Shown: in pieces, positions 1 through 15,000 of the stretch | Layout of the letters: each line of letters starts with the position of its first letter | Position numbering within the stretch: position 1 is the stretch's first letter | Source of the DNA: Pterobdella sp. o SKG-2022 | Lineage: Eukaryota; Annelida; Clitellata; Hirudinida; Piscicolidae | Assembly: GCA_964035795.1 (NCBI GenBank) | Contig: OZ038321.1 | Location: 124,001 to 188,000, forward strand | Direction of reading: 5' to 3' | Length of the DNA: 64,000 nt | Made by a program: the position numbers and the translations under genes | The notes under the pieces: generated by a model | What the model saw: the letters and a program-made list of their open reading frames with translations, nothing else | Databases searched by the model: none | Told to the model about the DNA's origin: nothing

Positions 1-3000
1 AGGTTGAAGCAGTATTAGCTGTTGTGATTGCAGTATTAGCTGTTGTAGTGTCAGTATTAGTTGTTTTGGTTGCGGTTATAGCTGTTGTGGTTGCGGTATT
101 TGTTGTGGTAGTTGAGGTATAAACCGTAGAAGTAGCAGTGGTTTTGATGGTTGAAGCAGTATTAGCTGTTGTGGTTGCGGTATTTGTTGTGGTAGTTGCA
201 GTATAAACTGAAGTAGTAGCAGAGGTTTTGATGGTTGAAGCAGTATTACCTGTTGTGGTTGCGGTACTATCTGTTGTAGTTTCAGTAATGACTGTGATCG
301 TAGCGGTATTAATTGTTGTGTGTGTGGTTGTGGTGGTTGCAGAATTAATCGTATTAGTAGCTGTGGTTTGGATAGTTGAAGCTGTATTAGCTTTTGTGGT
401 TGCAGTATAAGCTGTTGTTGTGTCAGTTCTACTTGTTTTAGTTGCGGTATTAGCTGTTGTGGTTGCTGTATTAGCTGTTGTAGTGTCAGTAATGACTGTG
501 ATGGTGGCGGTTATAGTTGTTGTGTATGTGGTTGTGGTGGTTGCAGAATTAATCGTATTAGTAGCTGTGGTTTGGATGGTTGAAGCTGTATTAGTTTTTG
601 TGGGTGCAGTATAAGCTGTTGTTGTGTCAGTTCTACTTGTTTTAGTTGCGGTATTAGCTGTTGTGGTTGCGGTATTTGTTGTGGTAGTTGCGGTATAAAC
701 CGAAGTAGTAGCAGAGGTTTTGATGGTTGAAGCAGTATTACCTGTTGTGGTTGCGGTACTAGCTGTTGTAGTTTCAGTAATGACTGTGATGGTGGCGGTA
801 TTAATTGTTGTGTGTGTGGTTGTGGTGGTTGCAGAATTAATCGTATTAGTAGCTGTGGTTTGGATGGTTGAAGCTGTATTAGCTTTTGTGGTTGCAGTAT
901 AAGCTGTTGTTGTGTCAGTTCTACTTGTTTTAGTTGCGGTTATAGGTGTTGTGGTAGTTGCGGTATAAACCGAAGTAGTAGCAGAGGTTTTAATGGTTGA
1001 AGCAGTATTACCTGTTGTGGTTGCGGTACTATCTGTTGTAGTTTCAGTAATGACTGTGATGGTGGCGGTATTAATTGTTGTGTGTGTGGTTGAGGTGGTT
1101 GCAGAATTAATCGTATTAGCAGTTGTGGTTTGGAAGGTTGAAGCAGTATTAGCTGTTGTGATTGCAGTATTAGCTGTTGTAGTGTCAGTATTAGTTGTTT
1201 TGGTTGCGGTTATATCTGTTGTGGTTGCGGTATTTGTTGTGGTAGTTGCGGTATAAACCGTAGAAGTAGCAGTGGTTTTGATGGTTGAAGCAGTATTAGC
1301 TGTTTTGGTTGCGGTATTTGTTGTGGTAGTTGCAGTATAAACCGAAGTAGTAGCAGAGGTTTTGATGGTTGAAGCAGTATTACCTGTTGTTGTTGCGGTA
1401 CTATCTGTTGTAGTTTCAGTAATGACTGTGATGGTGGCGGTATTAATTGTTGTGTGTGTGGTTGTGGTGGTTGCAGAATTAATCGTATTAGTAGTTGTGG
1501 TTTGGAAGGTTGAAGCAGTATTAGCTGTTGTGATTGCAGTATTAGCTGTTGTAGTGTCAGTATTAGTTGTTTTGGTTGCGGTTATAGCTGTTGTGGTTGC
1601 GGTATTTGTTGTGGTAGTTGCGGTATAACCCGTAGAAGTAGCAGTGGTTTTGATGGTTGAAGCAGTATTAGCTGTTGTGGTTGCGGTATTTGTTGTGGTA
1701 GTTGCAGTATAAACTGAAGTAGTAGCAGAGGTTTTGATGGTTGAAGCAGTATTACCTGTTGTGGTTGCGGTACTATCTGTTGTAGTTTCAGTAATGACTG
1801 TGATCGTAGCGGTATTAATTGTTGTGTGTGTGGTTGTGGTGGTTGCAGAATTAATCGTATTAGTAGCTGTGGTTTGGATAGTTGAAGCTGTATTAGCTTT
1901 TGTGGTTGCAGTATAAGCTGTTGTTGTGTCAGTTCTACTTGTTTTAGTTGCGGTATTAGCTGTTGTGGTTGCTGTATTAGCTGTTGTAGTGTCAGTAATG
2001 ACTGTGATGGTGGCGGTTATAGTTGTTGTGTATGTGGTTGTGGTGGTTGCAGAATTAATCGTATTAGTAGCTGTGGTTTGGATGGTTGAAGCTGTATTAG
2101 TTTTTGTGGGTGCAGTATAAGCTGTTGTTGTGTCAGTTCTACTTGTTTTAGTTGCGGTATTAGCTGTTGTGGTTGCGGTATTTGTTGTGGTAGTTGCGGT
2201 ATAAACCGAAGTAGTAGCAGAGGTTTTGATGGTTGAAGCAGTATTACCTGTTGTGGTTGCGGTACTAGCTGTTGTAGTTTCAGTAATGACTGTGATGGTG
2301 GCGGTATTAATTGTTGTGTGTGTGGTTGTGGTGGTTGCAGAATTAATCGTATTAGTAGCTGTGGTTTGGATGGTTGAAGCTGTATTAGCTTTTGTGGTTG
2401 CAGTATAAGCTGTTGTTGTGTCAGTTCTACTTGTTTTAGTTGCGGTTATAGGTGTTGTGGTAGTTGCGGTATAAACCGAAGTAGTAGCAGAGGTTTTAAT
2501 GGTTGAAGCAGTATTACCTGTTGTGGTTGCGGTACTATCTGTTGTAGTTTCAGTAATGACTGTGATGGTGGCGGTATTAATTGTTGTGTGTGTGGTTGAG
2601 GTGGTTGCAGAATTAATCGTATTAGCAGTTGTGGTTTGGAAGGTTGAAGCAGTATTAGCTGTTGTGATTGCAGTATTAGCTGTTGTAGTGTCAGTATTAG
2701 TTGTTTTGGTTGCGGTTATATCTGTTGTGGTTGCGGTATTTGTTGTGGTAGTTGCGGTATAAACCGTAGAAGTAGCAGTGGTTTTGATGGTTGAAGCAGT
2801 ATTAGCTGTTTTGGTTGCGGTATTTGTTGTGGTAGTTGCAGTATAAACCGAAGTAGTAGCAGAGGTTTTGATGGTTGAAGCAGTATTACCTGTTGTTGTT
2901 GCGGTACTATCTGTTGTAGTTTCAGTAATGACTGTGATGGTGGCGGTATTAATTGTTGTGTGTGTGGTTGTGGTGGTTGCAGAATTAATCGTATTAGTAG

Positions 3001-6000
3001 TTGTGGTTTGGAAGGTTGAAGCAGTATTAGCTGTTGTGATTGCAGTATTAGCTGTTGTAGTGTCAGTATTAGTTGTTTTGGTTGCGGTTATAGCTGTTGT
3101 GGTTGCGGTATTTGTTGTGGTAGTTGCGGTATAACCCGTAGAAGTAGCAGTGGTTTTGATGGTTGAAGCAGTATTAGCTGTTGTGGTTGCGGTATTTGTT
3201 GTGGTAGTTGCAGTATAAACTGAAGTAGTAGCAGAGGTTTTGATGGTTGAAGCAGTATTACCTGTTGTGGTTGCGGTACTATCTGTTGTAGTTTCAGTAA
3301 TGACTGTGATCGTAGCGGTATTAATTGTTGTGTGTGTGGTTGTGGTGGTTGCAGAATTAATCGTATTAGTAGCTGTGGTTTGGATAGTTGAAGCTGTATT
3401 AGCTTTTGTGGTTGCAGTATAAGCTGTTGTTGTGTCAGTTCTACTTGTTTTAGTTGCGGTATTAGCTGTTGTGGTTGCTGTATTAGCTGTTGTAGTGTCA
3501 GTAATGACTGTGATGGTGGCGGTTATAGTTGTTGTGTATGTGGTTGTGGTGGTTGCAGAATTAATCGTATTAGTAGCTGTGGTTTGGATGGTTGAAGCTG
3601 TATTAGTTTTTGTGGGTGCAGTATAAGCTGTTGTTGTGTCAGTTCTACTTGTTTTAGTTGCGGTATTAGCTGTTGTGGTTGCGGTATTTGTTGTGGTAGT
3701 TGCGGTATAAACCGAAGTAGTAGCAGAGGTTTTGATGGTTGAAGCAGTATTACCTGTTGTGGTTGCGGTACTAGCTGTTGTAGTTTCAGTAATGACTGTG
3801 ATGGTGGCGGTATTAATTGTTGTGTGTGTGGTTGTGGTGGTTGCAGAATTAATCGTATTAGTAGCTGTGGTTTGGATGGTTGAAGCTGTATTAGCTTTTG
3901 TGGTTGCAGTATAAGCTGTTGTTGTGTCAGTTCTACTTGTTTTAGTTGCGGTTATAGGTGTTGTGGTAGTTGCGGTATAAACCGAAGTAGTAGCAGAGGT
4001 TTTAATGGTTGAAGCAGTATTACCTGTTGTGGTTGCGGTACTATCTGTTGTAGTTTCAGTAATGACTGTGATGGTGGCGGTATTAATTGTTGTGTGTGTG
4101 GTTGAGGTGGTTGCAGAATTAATCGTATTAGCAGTTGTGGTTTGGAAGGTTGAAGCAGTATTAGCTGTTGTGATTGCAGTATTAGCTGTTGTAGTGTCAG
4201 TATTAGTTGTTTTGGTTGCGGTTATATCTGTTGTGGTTGCGGTATTTGTTGTGGTAGTTGCGGTATAAACCGTAGAAGTAGCAGTGGTTTTGATGGTTGA
4301 AGCAGTATTAGCTGTTTTGGTTGCGGTATTTGTTGTGGTAGTTGCAGTATAAACCGAAGTAGTAGCAGAGGTTTTGATGGTTGAAGCAGTATTACCTGTT
4401 GTTGTTGCGGTACTATCTGTTGTAGTTTCAGTAATGACTGTGATGGTGGCGGTATTAATTGTTGTGTGTGTGGTTGTGGTGGTTGCAGAATTAATCGTAT
4501 TAGTAGTTGTGGTTTGGAAGGTTGAAGCAGTATTAGCTGTTGTGATTGCAGTATTAGCTGTTGTAGTGTCAGTATTAGTTGTTTTGGTTGCGGTTATAGC
4601 TGTTGTGGTTGCGGTATTTGTTGTGGTAGTTGCGGTATAACCCGTAGAAGTAGCAGTGGTTTTGATGGTTGAAGCAGTATTAGCTGTTGTGGTTGAGGTA
4701 TTTGTTGTGGTAGTTGCGGTATAAACCGAAGTAGTAGCAGAGGTTTTGATGGTTGAAGCAGTATTACCTGTTGTGGTTGCGGTACTATCTGTTGTAGTTT
4801 CAGTAATGACTGTGATGGTGGCGGTATTAATTGTTGTGTGTGTGGTTGTGGTGGTTGCAGAATTAATCGTATTAGTAGTTGTGGTTTGGAAGGTTGAAGC
4901 AGTATTAGCTGTTGTGATTGCAGTATTAGCTGTTGTAGTGTCAGTATTAGTTGTTTTGGTTGCGGTTATAGCTGTTGTGGTTGCGGTATTTGTTGTGGTA
5001 GTTGCGGTATAAACCGTAGAAGTAGCAGTGGTTTTGATGGTTGAAGCAGTATTAGCTGTTGTGGTTGCGGTATTTGTTGTGGTAGTTGCAGTATAAACTG
5101 AAGTAGTAGCAGAGGTTTTGATGGTTGAAGCAGTATTACCTGTTGTGGTTGCGGTACTATCTGTTGTAGTTTCAGTAATGACTGTGATCGTAGCGGTATT
5201 AATTGTTGTGTGTGTGGTTGTGGTGGTTGCAGAATTAATCGTATTAGTAGCTGTGGTTTGGATAGTTGAAGCTGTATTAGCTTTTGTGGTTGCAGTATAA
5301 GCTGTTGTTGTGTCAGTTCTACTTGTTTTAGTTGCGGTATTAGCTGTTGTGGTTGCTGTATTAGCTGTTGTAGTGTCAGTAATGACTGTGATGGTGGCGG
5401 TTATAGTTGTTGTGTATGTGGTTGTGGTGGTTGCAGAATTAATCGTATTAGTAGCTGTGGTTTGGATGGTTGAAGCTGTATTAGTTTTTGTGGGTGCAGT
5501 ATAAGCTGTTGTTGTGTCAGTTCTACTTGTTTTAGTTGCGGTATTAGCTGTTGTGGTTGCGGTATTTGTTGTGGTAGTTGCGGTATAAACCGAAGTAGTA
5601 GCAGAGGTTTTGATGGTTGAAGCAGTATTACCTGTTGTGGTTGCGGTACTAGCTGTTGTAGTTTCAGTAATGACTGTGATGGTGGCGGTATTAATTGTTG
5701 TGTGTGTGGTTGTGGTGGTTGCAGAATTAATCGTATTAGAAGCTGTGGTTTTGATGGTTGAAGCTATATTAGATTTTGTGGTTGCAGTATAAGCTGTTGT
5801 TGTGTCAGTTCTACTTGTTTTAGTTGCAGTATTACCTGTTGTGGTTGCGGTACTAGCTGTTGTAGTGTCAGTAATGACTGTGATGGTGGCGGTTTTAGTT
5901 GTTGTGTGTGTGGTTGTGGTGGTTGCAGAATTAATCGTATTAGTAGCTGTGGTTTGGATGGTTGAAGCAGTATTACCTGTTGTGGTTGCGGTACTATCTG

Positions 6001-9000
6001 TTGTAGTTTCAGTAATGACTGTGATGGTGGCGGTATTAATCGTTGTGTGTGTGGTTGTGGTGGTTGCAGAATTAATCGTATTATTAGCTGTGGTTTGGAA
6101 GGTTGAAGCTATATTAGCTGTTGTGATTGCAGTATTAGCTGTTGTAGTGTCAGTATTAGTTGTTTTGGTTGCGGTTATAGCTGTTGTGGTTGCGGTATTT
6201 GTTGTGGTAGTTGCGGTATAAACCGTAGAAGTAGCAGTGGTTTTGATGGTTGAAGCAGTATTAGCTGTTTTGGTTGCGGTATTTGTTGTGGTAGTTGCAG
6301 TATAAACCGAAGTAGTAGCAGAGGTTTTGATGGTTGAAGCAGTATTACCTGTTGTTGTTGCGGTACTATCTGTTGTAGTTTCAGTAATGACTGTGATGGT
6401 GGCGGTATTAATTGTTGTGTGTGTGGTTGTGGTGGTTGCAGAATTAATCGTATTAGTAGTTGTGGTTTGGAAGGTTGAAGCAGTATTAGCTGTTGTGATT
6501 GCAGTATTAGCTGTTGTAGTGTCAGTATTAGTTGTTTTGGTTGCGGTTATAGCTGTTGTGGTTGCGGTATTTGTTGTGGTAGTTGCGGTATAAACCGTAG
6601 AAGTAGCAGTAATTTTGATGGTTGAAGCAGTATTAGCTGTTGTGGTTGCGGTATTTGTTGTGGTAGTTGCGGTATAAACCGAAGTAGTAGCAGAGGTTTT
6701 GATGGTTGAAGCAGTATTACCTGTTGTGGTTGCGGTACTATCTGTTGTAGTTTCAGTAATGACTGTGATCGTGGCGGTATTAATTGTTGTGTGTGTGGTT
6801 GTGGTGGTTGCAGAATGAATCGTATTATTAGCTGTGGTTTGGATGGTTGAAGCTGTATTAGCTTTTGTGGTTGCAGTATAAGCTGTTGTTGTGTCAGTTC
6901 TACTTGTTTTAGTTGCGGTATTAGCTGTTGTGGTTGGGGTATTTGTTGTGGTAGTTGCGGTATAAACCGAAGTAGTAGCAGAGGTTTTGATGGTTGAAGC
7001 AGTATTACCTGTTGTGGTTGCGGTACTAGCTGTTGTAGTTTCAGTAATGACTGTGATGGTGGCGGTATTAATTGTTGTGTGTGTGGTTGTGGTGGTTGCA
7101 GAATTAATCGTATTAGTAGCTGTGGTTTGGATGGTTGAAGCTGTATTAGCTTTTGTGGTTGCAGTATAAGCTGTTGTTGTGTCAGTTCTACTTGTTTTAG
7201 TTGCGGTTATAGGTGTTGTGGTTGCGGTATTTGTTGTGGTAGTTGCGGTATAAACCGAAGTAGTAGCAGAGGTTTTAATGGTTGAAGCAGTATTACCTGT
7301 TGTGGTTGCGGTACTATCTGTTGTAGTTTCAGTAATGACTGTGATGGTGGCGGTATTAATCGTTGTGTGTGTGGTTGTGGTGGTTGCAGAATTAATCGTA
7401 TTATTAGCTGTGGTTTGGAAGGTTGAAGCTATATTAGCTGTTGTGATTGCAGTATTAGCTGTTGTAGTGTCAGTATTAGTTGTTTTGGTTGCGGTTATAG
7501 CTGTTGTGGTTGCGGTATTTGTTGTGGTAGTTGCGGTATAAACCGTAGAAGTAGCAGTGGTTTTGATGGTTGAAGCAGTATTAGCTGTTTTGGTTGCGGT
7601 ATTTGTTGTGGTAGTTGCAGTATAAACCGAAGTAGTAGCAGAGGTTTTGATGGTTGAAGCAGTATTACCTGTTGTTGTTGCGGTACTATCTGTTGTAGTT
7701 TCAGTAATGACTGTGATGGTGGCGGTATTAATTGTTGTGTGTGTGGTTGTGGTGGTTGCAGAATTAATCGTATTAGTAGTTGTGGTTTGGAAGGTTGAAG
7801 CAGTATTAGCTGTTGTGATTGCAGTATTAGCTGTTGTAGTGTCAGTATTAGTTGTTTTGGTTGCGGTTATAGCTGTTGTGGTTGCGGTATTTGTTGTGGT
7901 AGTTGCGGTATAAACCGTAGAAGTAGCAGTAATTTTGATGGTTGAAGCAGTATTAGCTGTTGTGGTTGCGGTATTTGTTGTGGTAGTTGCGGTATAAACC
8001 GAAGTAGTAGCAGAGGTTTTGATGGTTGAAGCAGTATTACCTGTTGTGGTTGCGGTACTATCTGTTGTAGTTTCAGTAATGACTGTGATGGTGGCGGTAT
8101 TAATTGTTGTGTGTGTGGTTGTGGTGGTTGCAGAATTAATCGTATTAGTAGTTGTGGTTTGGAAGGTTGAAGCAGTATTAGCTGTTGTGATTGCAGTATT
8201 AGCTGTTGTAGTGTCAGTATTAGTTGTTTTGGTTGCGGTTATAGCTGTTGTGGTTGCGGTATTTGTTGTGGTAGTTGCGGTATAAACAGTAGAAGTAGCA
8301 GTGGTTTTGATGGTTGAAGCAGTATTAGCTTTTGTGGTTGCGGTATTTGTTGTGCTAGTTGAAGTATAAACTGAAGTAGTAGCAGAGGTTTTGATGGTTG
8401 AAGCAGTATTACCTGTTGTGGTTGCGGTACTATCTGTTGTAGTTTCAGTAATGACTGTGATGGTGGCGGTATTAATTGTTGTGTGTGTGGTTGTGGTGGT
8501 TGCAGAATTAATCGTATTAGTAGCTGTGGTTTGGATGGTTGAAGCTGTATTAGCTTTTGTGGTTGCAGTATAAGCTGTTGTTGTGTCAGTTCTACTTGTT
8601 TTAGTTGCGGTATTAGCTGTTGTGGTTGCTGTATTAGCTGTTGTAGTTTCAGTAATGACTGTGATGGTGGCGGTTATAGTTGTTGTGTATGTGGTTGTGG
8701 TGGTTGCAGAATTAATCGTATTAGTAGCTGTGGTTTGGATGGTTGAAGCTGTATTAGTTTTTGTGGTTGCAGTATAAGCTGTTGTTGTGTCAGTTCTACT
8801 TGTTTTAGTTGCGGTATTAGCTGTTGTGGTTGGGGTATTTGTTGTGGTAGTTGCGGTATAAACCGAAGTAGTAGCAGAGGTTTTGATGGTTGAAGCAGTA
8901 TTACCTGTTGTGGTTGCGGTACTAGCTGTTGTAGTTTCAGTAATGACTGTGATGGTGGCGGTATTAATTGTTGTGTGTGTGGTTGTGGTGGTTGCAGAAT

Positions 9001-12000
9001 TAATCGTATTAGTAGCTGTGGTTTGGATGGTTGAAGCTGTATTAGCTTTTGTGGTTGCAGTATAAGCTGTTGTTGTGTCAGTTCTACTTGTTTTAGTTGC
9101 GGTATTAGCTGTTGTGGTTGCTGTATTAGCTGTTGTAGTGTCAGTAATGACTGTGATGGTGGCGGTATTAGATGTTGTGGGTGTGGTTGTGGTGGTTGCA
9201 GAATTAATCGCATTATTAGCTGTGGTTTGGATGGTTGAAGCTGTATTAGCTTTTGTGGTTGCAGTATAAAATGTTGTTGTGTCAGTATTGGTTGTTTTGG
9301 TTACGGTATTAGCTGTTGTGGTTGCGGTATTTGTTGTGGTAGTTGCGGTATAAACCGAAGTAGTAGCAGAGGTTTTGATGGTTGAAGCAGTATTACCTGT
9401 TGTGGTTGCGGTACTAGCTGTTGTAGTTTCAGTAATGACTGTGATGGTGGCGGTATTAATTGTTGTGTGTGTGGTTGTGGTGGTTGCAGAATTAATCGTA
9501 TTAGAAGCTGTGGTTTTGATGGTTGAAGCTATATTAGATTTTGTGGTTGCAGTATAAGCTGTTGTTGTGTCAGTTCTACTTGTTTTAGTTGCAGTATTAC
9601 CTGTTGTGGTTGCGGTACTAGCTGTTGTAGTGTCAGTAATGACTGTGATGGTGGCGGTATTAATTGTTGTGTGTGTGGTTGTGGTGGTTGCAGAATTAAT
9701 CGTATTAGTAGCTGTGGTTTGGATGGTTGAAGCTGTATTAGCTTTTGTGGTTGCAGTATAAACTGTTGTCGTGTCAGTTCTACTTGTTTTAGTTGCGGTT
9801 ATAGGTGTTGTGGTTGCTGTATTTGTTGTGGTAGTTGCGGTATAAACCGAAGTAGTAGCAGAGGTTTTGATGGTTGAAGCAGTATTACCTGTTGTGGTTG
9901 CGGTACTATCTGTTGTAGTTTCAGTAATGACTGTGATGGTGGCGGTATTAATTGTTGTGTGTGTGGTTGTGGTGGTTGCAGTATAAACCGAAGTAGTAGC
10001 AGAGGTTTTGATGGTTGAAGCAGTATTACCTGTTGTGGTTGTGGTACTATCTGTTGTAGTTTCAGTAATGACTGTGATGGTGGCGGTATTAGTTGTTGTG
10101 TGTGTGGTTGTGGTGGTTGCAGAATGAATCGTATTATTAGCTGTGGTTTGGATGGTTGAAGCTATATTAGCTGTTGTGATTGCAGTATTAGCTGTTGTAG
10201 TGTCAGTATTAGTTGTTTTGGTTGCGGTTATAGCTGTTGTGGTTGCGGTATTTGTTGTGGTAGTTGCGGTATAAACCGTAGAAGTAGCAGTGGTTTTGAT
10301 GGTTGAAGCAGTATTAGCTGTTTTGGTTGCGGTATTTGTTGTGGTAGTTGCAGTATAAACCGAAGTAGTAGCAGAGGTTTTGATGGTTGAAGCAGTATTA
10401 CCTGTTGTGGTTGCGGTACTATCTGTTGTAGTTTCAGTAATGACTGTGATGGTGGCGGTATTAGTTGTTGTGTGTGTGGTTGTGGTGGTTGCAGAATTAA
10501 TCGTATTAGTAGCTGTGGTTTGGATGGTTGAAGCTGTATTAGCTTTTGTGATTGCAGTATAAACTGTTGTTGTGTCAGTTCTACTTGTTTTAGTTGCGGT
10601 TATAGGTGTTGTGGTTGCGGTATTTGTTGTGGTAGTTGCGGTATAAACCGAAGTAGTAGCAGAGGTTTTGATGGTTGAAGCAGTATTACCTGTTGTGGTT
10701 GCGGTACTATCTGTTGTAGTTTCAGTAATGACTGTGATGGTGGCGGTATTAATTGTTGTGTGTGTGGTTGTGGTGGTTGCAGAATGAATCGTATTATTAG
10801 CTGTGGTTTGGAAGGTTGAAGCTATATTAGCTGTTGTGATTGCAGTATTAGCTGTTGTAGTGTCAGTATTAGTTGTTTTGGTTGCGGTTATAGCTGTTGT
10901 GGTTGCGGTATTTGTTGTGGTAGTTGCGGTATAAACCGTAGAAGTAGCAGTGGTTTTGATGGTTGAAGCAGTATTAGCTGTTGTGGTTGCGGTATTTGTT
11001 GTGGTAGTTGCAGTATAAACCGAAGTAGTAGCAGAGGTTTTGATGGTTGAAGCAGTATTACCTGTTGTGGTTGCGGTACTCTCTGTTGTAGTTTCAGTAA
11101 TGACTGTGATGGTGGCGGTATTAGTTGTTGTGTGTGTGGTTGTGGTGGTTACAGAATTAATCGTATTAGAAGCTGTGGTTTTGATGGTTGAAGCTATATT
11201 AGATTTTGATGTTGCAGTATAAGCTGTTGTTGTGTCAGTTCTACTTGTTTTAGTTGCGGTATTAGCTGTTGTGGTTGCTGTATTAGCTGTTGTAGTGTCA
11301 GTAATGACTGTGATGGTGGCGGTATTAGTTGTTGTGTGTGTGGTTGTGGTGTTTGCAGAATTAATCGTATTAGTAGCTGTGGTTTGGATGGTTGAAGCTG
11401 TATTAGCTTTTGTGGTTGCAGTATAAGCTGTTGTTGTGTAAGTTCTACTTGTTTTAGTTGCGGTTATAGGTGTTGTGGTTGCGGTATTTGTTGTGGTAGT
11501 TGCGGTATAAACCGTAGAAGTAGCTGTGGTTTGGATGGTTGAAGCTATATTAGCTGTTGTGATTGCAGTATTAGCTGTTGTAGTGTCAGTATTAGTTGTT
11601 TTGGTTGCGGTTATAGCTGTTGTGGTTGCGGTATTTGTTGTGGTAGTTGCGGTATAAACCGTAGAAGTAGCAGTGGTTTTGATGGTTGAAGCAGTATTAG
11701 CTGTTGTGGTTGCGGTATTTGTTGTGGTAGTTGCAGTATAAACCGAAGTAGTAGCAGAGGTTTTGATGGTTGAAGCAGTATTACCTGTTGTGGTTGCGGT
11801 ACTCTCTGTTGTAGTTTCAGTAATGACTGTGATGGTGGCGGTATTAGTTGTTGTGTGTGTGGTTGTGGTGGTTGCAAAATGAATCGTATTATTAGCTGTG
11901 GTTTGGATGGTTGAAGCTATATTAGTTTTTGTGGTTGCAGTATAAGCTGTTGTTGTGTCAGTTCTACTTGTTTTAGTTGCGGTATTAGCTGTTGTGGTTG

Positions 12001-15000
12001 CGGTATTTGTTGTGGTAGTTGAGGTATAAACCGTAGTAGTAGCAGTGGTTTTGCTGGATGAAACAGTATTAGCTGTTGTGGTTGCTGTATTAGCTGTTGT
12101 AAGGTCAGTAATGACTGTGATGGTGGCGGTATTAGTTGTTGTGTGTGTGGTTGTGGTGGTTGCAAAATGAATCGTATTATTAGCTGTGGTTTGGATGGTT
12201 GAAGCTATATTAGTTTTTGTGGTTGCAGTATAAGCTGTTGTTGTGTCAGTTCTACTTGTTTTAGTTGCGGTATTAGCTGTTGTGGTTGCGGTATTAGCTG
12301 TTGTAGTTTCAGTAATGACTGTGATGGTGGCGGTATTAGTTGTTGTGTGTGTGGTTTTGGTGGTTGGAGAATTAATCGTATTATTAGCTGTGGTTTGGAT
12401 GGTTGAAGCTGTATTATCTGTTGTGATTGCTGTATTAGCTGTTGTAGTTTCAGTAATGACTGTGATGGTGGCGGTATTAGTTGTTGTGTGTGTGGTTGTG
12501 GTGGTTACTGAATTAATCGTATTAGTAGCTGTGGTTTGGAAGGTTGAAGCAGTATTAGCTGTTGTGATTGCAGTATAAGCTGTTGTAGTGTCAGTATTGG
12601 TTGTTTTTGTTGCGGTATTAGCTGTTGTGGTTGCTGTATTAGCTGTTGTAGTGTCAGTAATGACTGTGATGGTGGCGGTATTAGTTGTTGTGTGTGTGGT
12701 TGTGGTGGTTGCAGGATTAATCGTATGATTCGCTGTGGTTTGGATGGTTGAAGCTGTATTAGCTGTTGTGATTACAGGATTAGCTGTTGTAGTGTCAGTA
12801 TTGGTTGTTTTGGTTACGGTATTAGTTGTTGTGGTTGCGGTATTTGTTGTGGTCGTTGAGGTATAAACCGTAGTAGTAGGAGTAGTTTTGATGGTTGAAG
12901 CTGTATTATCTGTTGTGGTTGCTGTATTAGCTGTTGTAGTGTCAGTAATGACTGTGATGGTGGCGATATTAGTTGTTGTGTGTGTGGTTGTGGTGGTTGC
13001 AGGATTAATCGTATTATTAGCTGTGGTTTGGATGGTTGAAGCTATATTAGCTTTTGTGGTTGCAGTATAAACTGTTGTTGTGTCAGTTTTAGTTGTTTTT
13101 GTTGCGGTTTTAGGTGTTGTGGTTGCGGTATTTGTTGTGGTCGTTGTATAATAAACCGTAGTAGTAGGAGTAGTTTTGATGGTTGAAGCAGTATTACCTG
13201 TTGTGGTTGCTGTATTAGCTGTTGTAAGGTCAGTAATGACTGTGATGGTGGCGGTATTAGTTGTTGTGTGTGTGGTTGTGGTGGTTACTGAATTAATCGT
13301 ATTAGTAGCTGTGGTTTGGAAGGTTGAAGCAGTATTAGCTGTTGTAATTGCAGTATTAGCTGTTGTAGTGTCAGTATTGGTTGTTTTTGTTGCGGTATTA
13401 GCTGTTGTGGTTGTTGTATTAGCTGTTGTAGTGTCAGTAATGACTGTGATGGTGGCGGTATTAGTTGTTGTTTGTGTGGTTGTGGTGGTTGCAGAATTAA
13501 TCGTATTAGTAGCTGTGGTTTGGATGGTTGAAGCTGTATTAGCTTTTGTGGTTGCAGTATAAATTGTTGTTGTGTTAGTTTTAGTTGTTTTTATTGCGGT
13601 TTTAGCTGTTGTGGTTGCGGTATTTGTTGTGGTAGTTGCGGTATAAACCGAAGTAGTAGCAGAGGTTTTGATGGTTGAAGCAATATTACCTGTTGTGGTT
13701 GCAGTATTAGCTGTTGTAGTGTCAGTAATGACTGTGATGGTGGCGGTATTAGTTGTTGTGTGTGTGGTTGTAGTGGTTGCAGGATTAATCGTATGATTCG
13801 CTGTGGTTTGGATGGTTGAAGCTGTATTAGCTGTTGTGATTACAGGATTAGCTGTTGTACTGTCAGTATTAGTTGTTTTGGTTACGGTTTTAGCTGTTGT
13901 GGTTGCGGTATTTGTTGTGGTAGTTGTGGTATAAACCGTAGTAAAAGCAGTTGTCTTGATTGTTGAAGCAGTATTAGCTGTTGTGGTTGCGGTACTAGCT
14001 GTTGTAGTGTCAGTAATGACTGTGATGGTGGCGGTATTAGATGTTGTGGGTGTGGTTGTGGTGGTTGCAGAATTAATCGTATTAGTAGCTGTGGTTTGGA
14101 AGGTTGAAGCAGTATTAGCTGTTGTGGTTGCGGTATTTGTTGTGGTCGTTGTATAATAAACCGTAATAGTAGGAGTAGTTTTGATGGTTGAAGCAGTATT
14201 ACCTGTTGTGGTTGCGGTACTAGCTGTTGTAGTTTCAGTAATGACTGTGATGGTGGCGGTATTAGATGTTGTGGGTGTGTTTGTGGTGGTTGCAGAATTA
14301 ATCGTATTAGTAGCTGTGGTTTGGAAGGTTGAATCTGTATTAGTTTTTGTGGTTGCAGTATAAACTGTTTTTGTGTCAGTTCTACTTGTTTTATTTGCCG
14401 TATTAGATGTTGTGGTTGCGGTATTTGTTGTGGTCGTTGTATAATAAACCGTAGTAGTAGGAGTAGTTTTGATGGTTGAAGCAGTATTAGCTGTTGTGGT
14501 TGCGGTACTAGCTGTTGTAGTTTCAGTAATGACTGTGATGGTGGCGGTATTACTTGTTGTGTGTGTGGTTGTGGTGGTTGCAGAATTAATCGTATTAGTA
14601 GCTGTGGTTTGGAAGGTTGAAGCAGTATTAGCTGTTGTGATTGCAGTATTAGCTGTTGTAGTGTCAGTATTGGTTGTTTTGGTTACGGTATTAGCTGTTG
14701 TGGTTGCGGTATTTGTTATGGTAGTAGCGGTATAAATCAAAGTAGTAGCAGAGGTTTTGATGGTTGAAGCAGTATTAGCTGTTGTGGTTGCGGTACTAGC
14801 TGTTGTAGTTTCAGTAATGACTGTGATGGTGGCGGTATTACTTGTTGTGTGTGTGGTTGTGGTGGTTGCAGAATTAATCGTATTAGTAGCTGTGGTTTGG
14901 AAGGTTGAATCTGTATTAGTTTTTGTGGTTGCAGTATAAACTGTTTTTGTGTCAGTTCTACTTGTTTTATTTGACGTATTAGCTGTTGTGGTTGCGGTCT

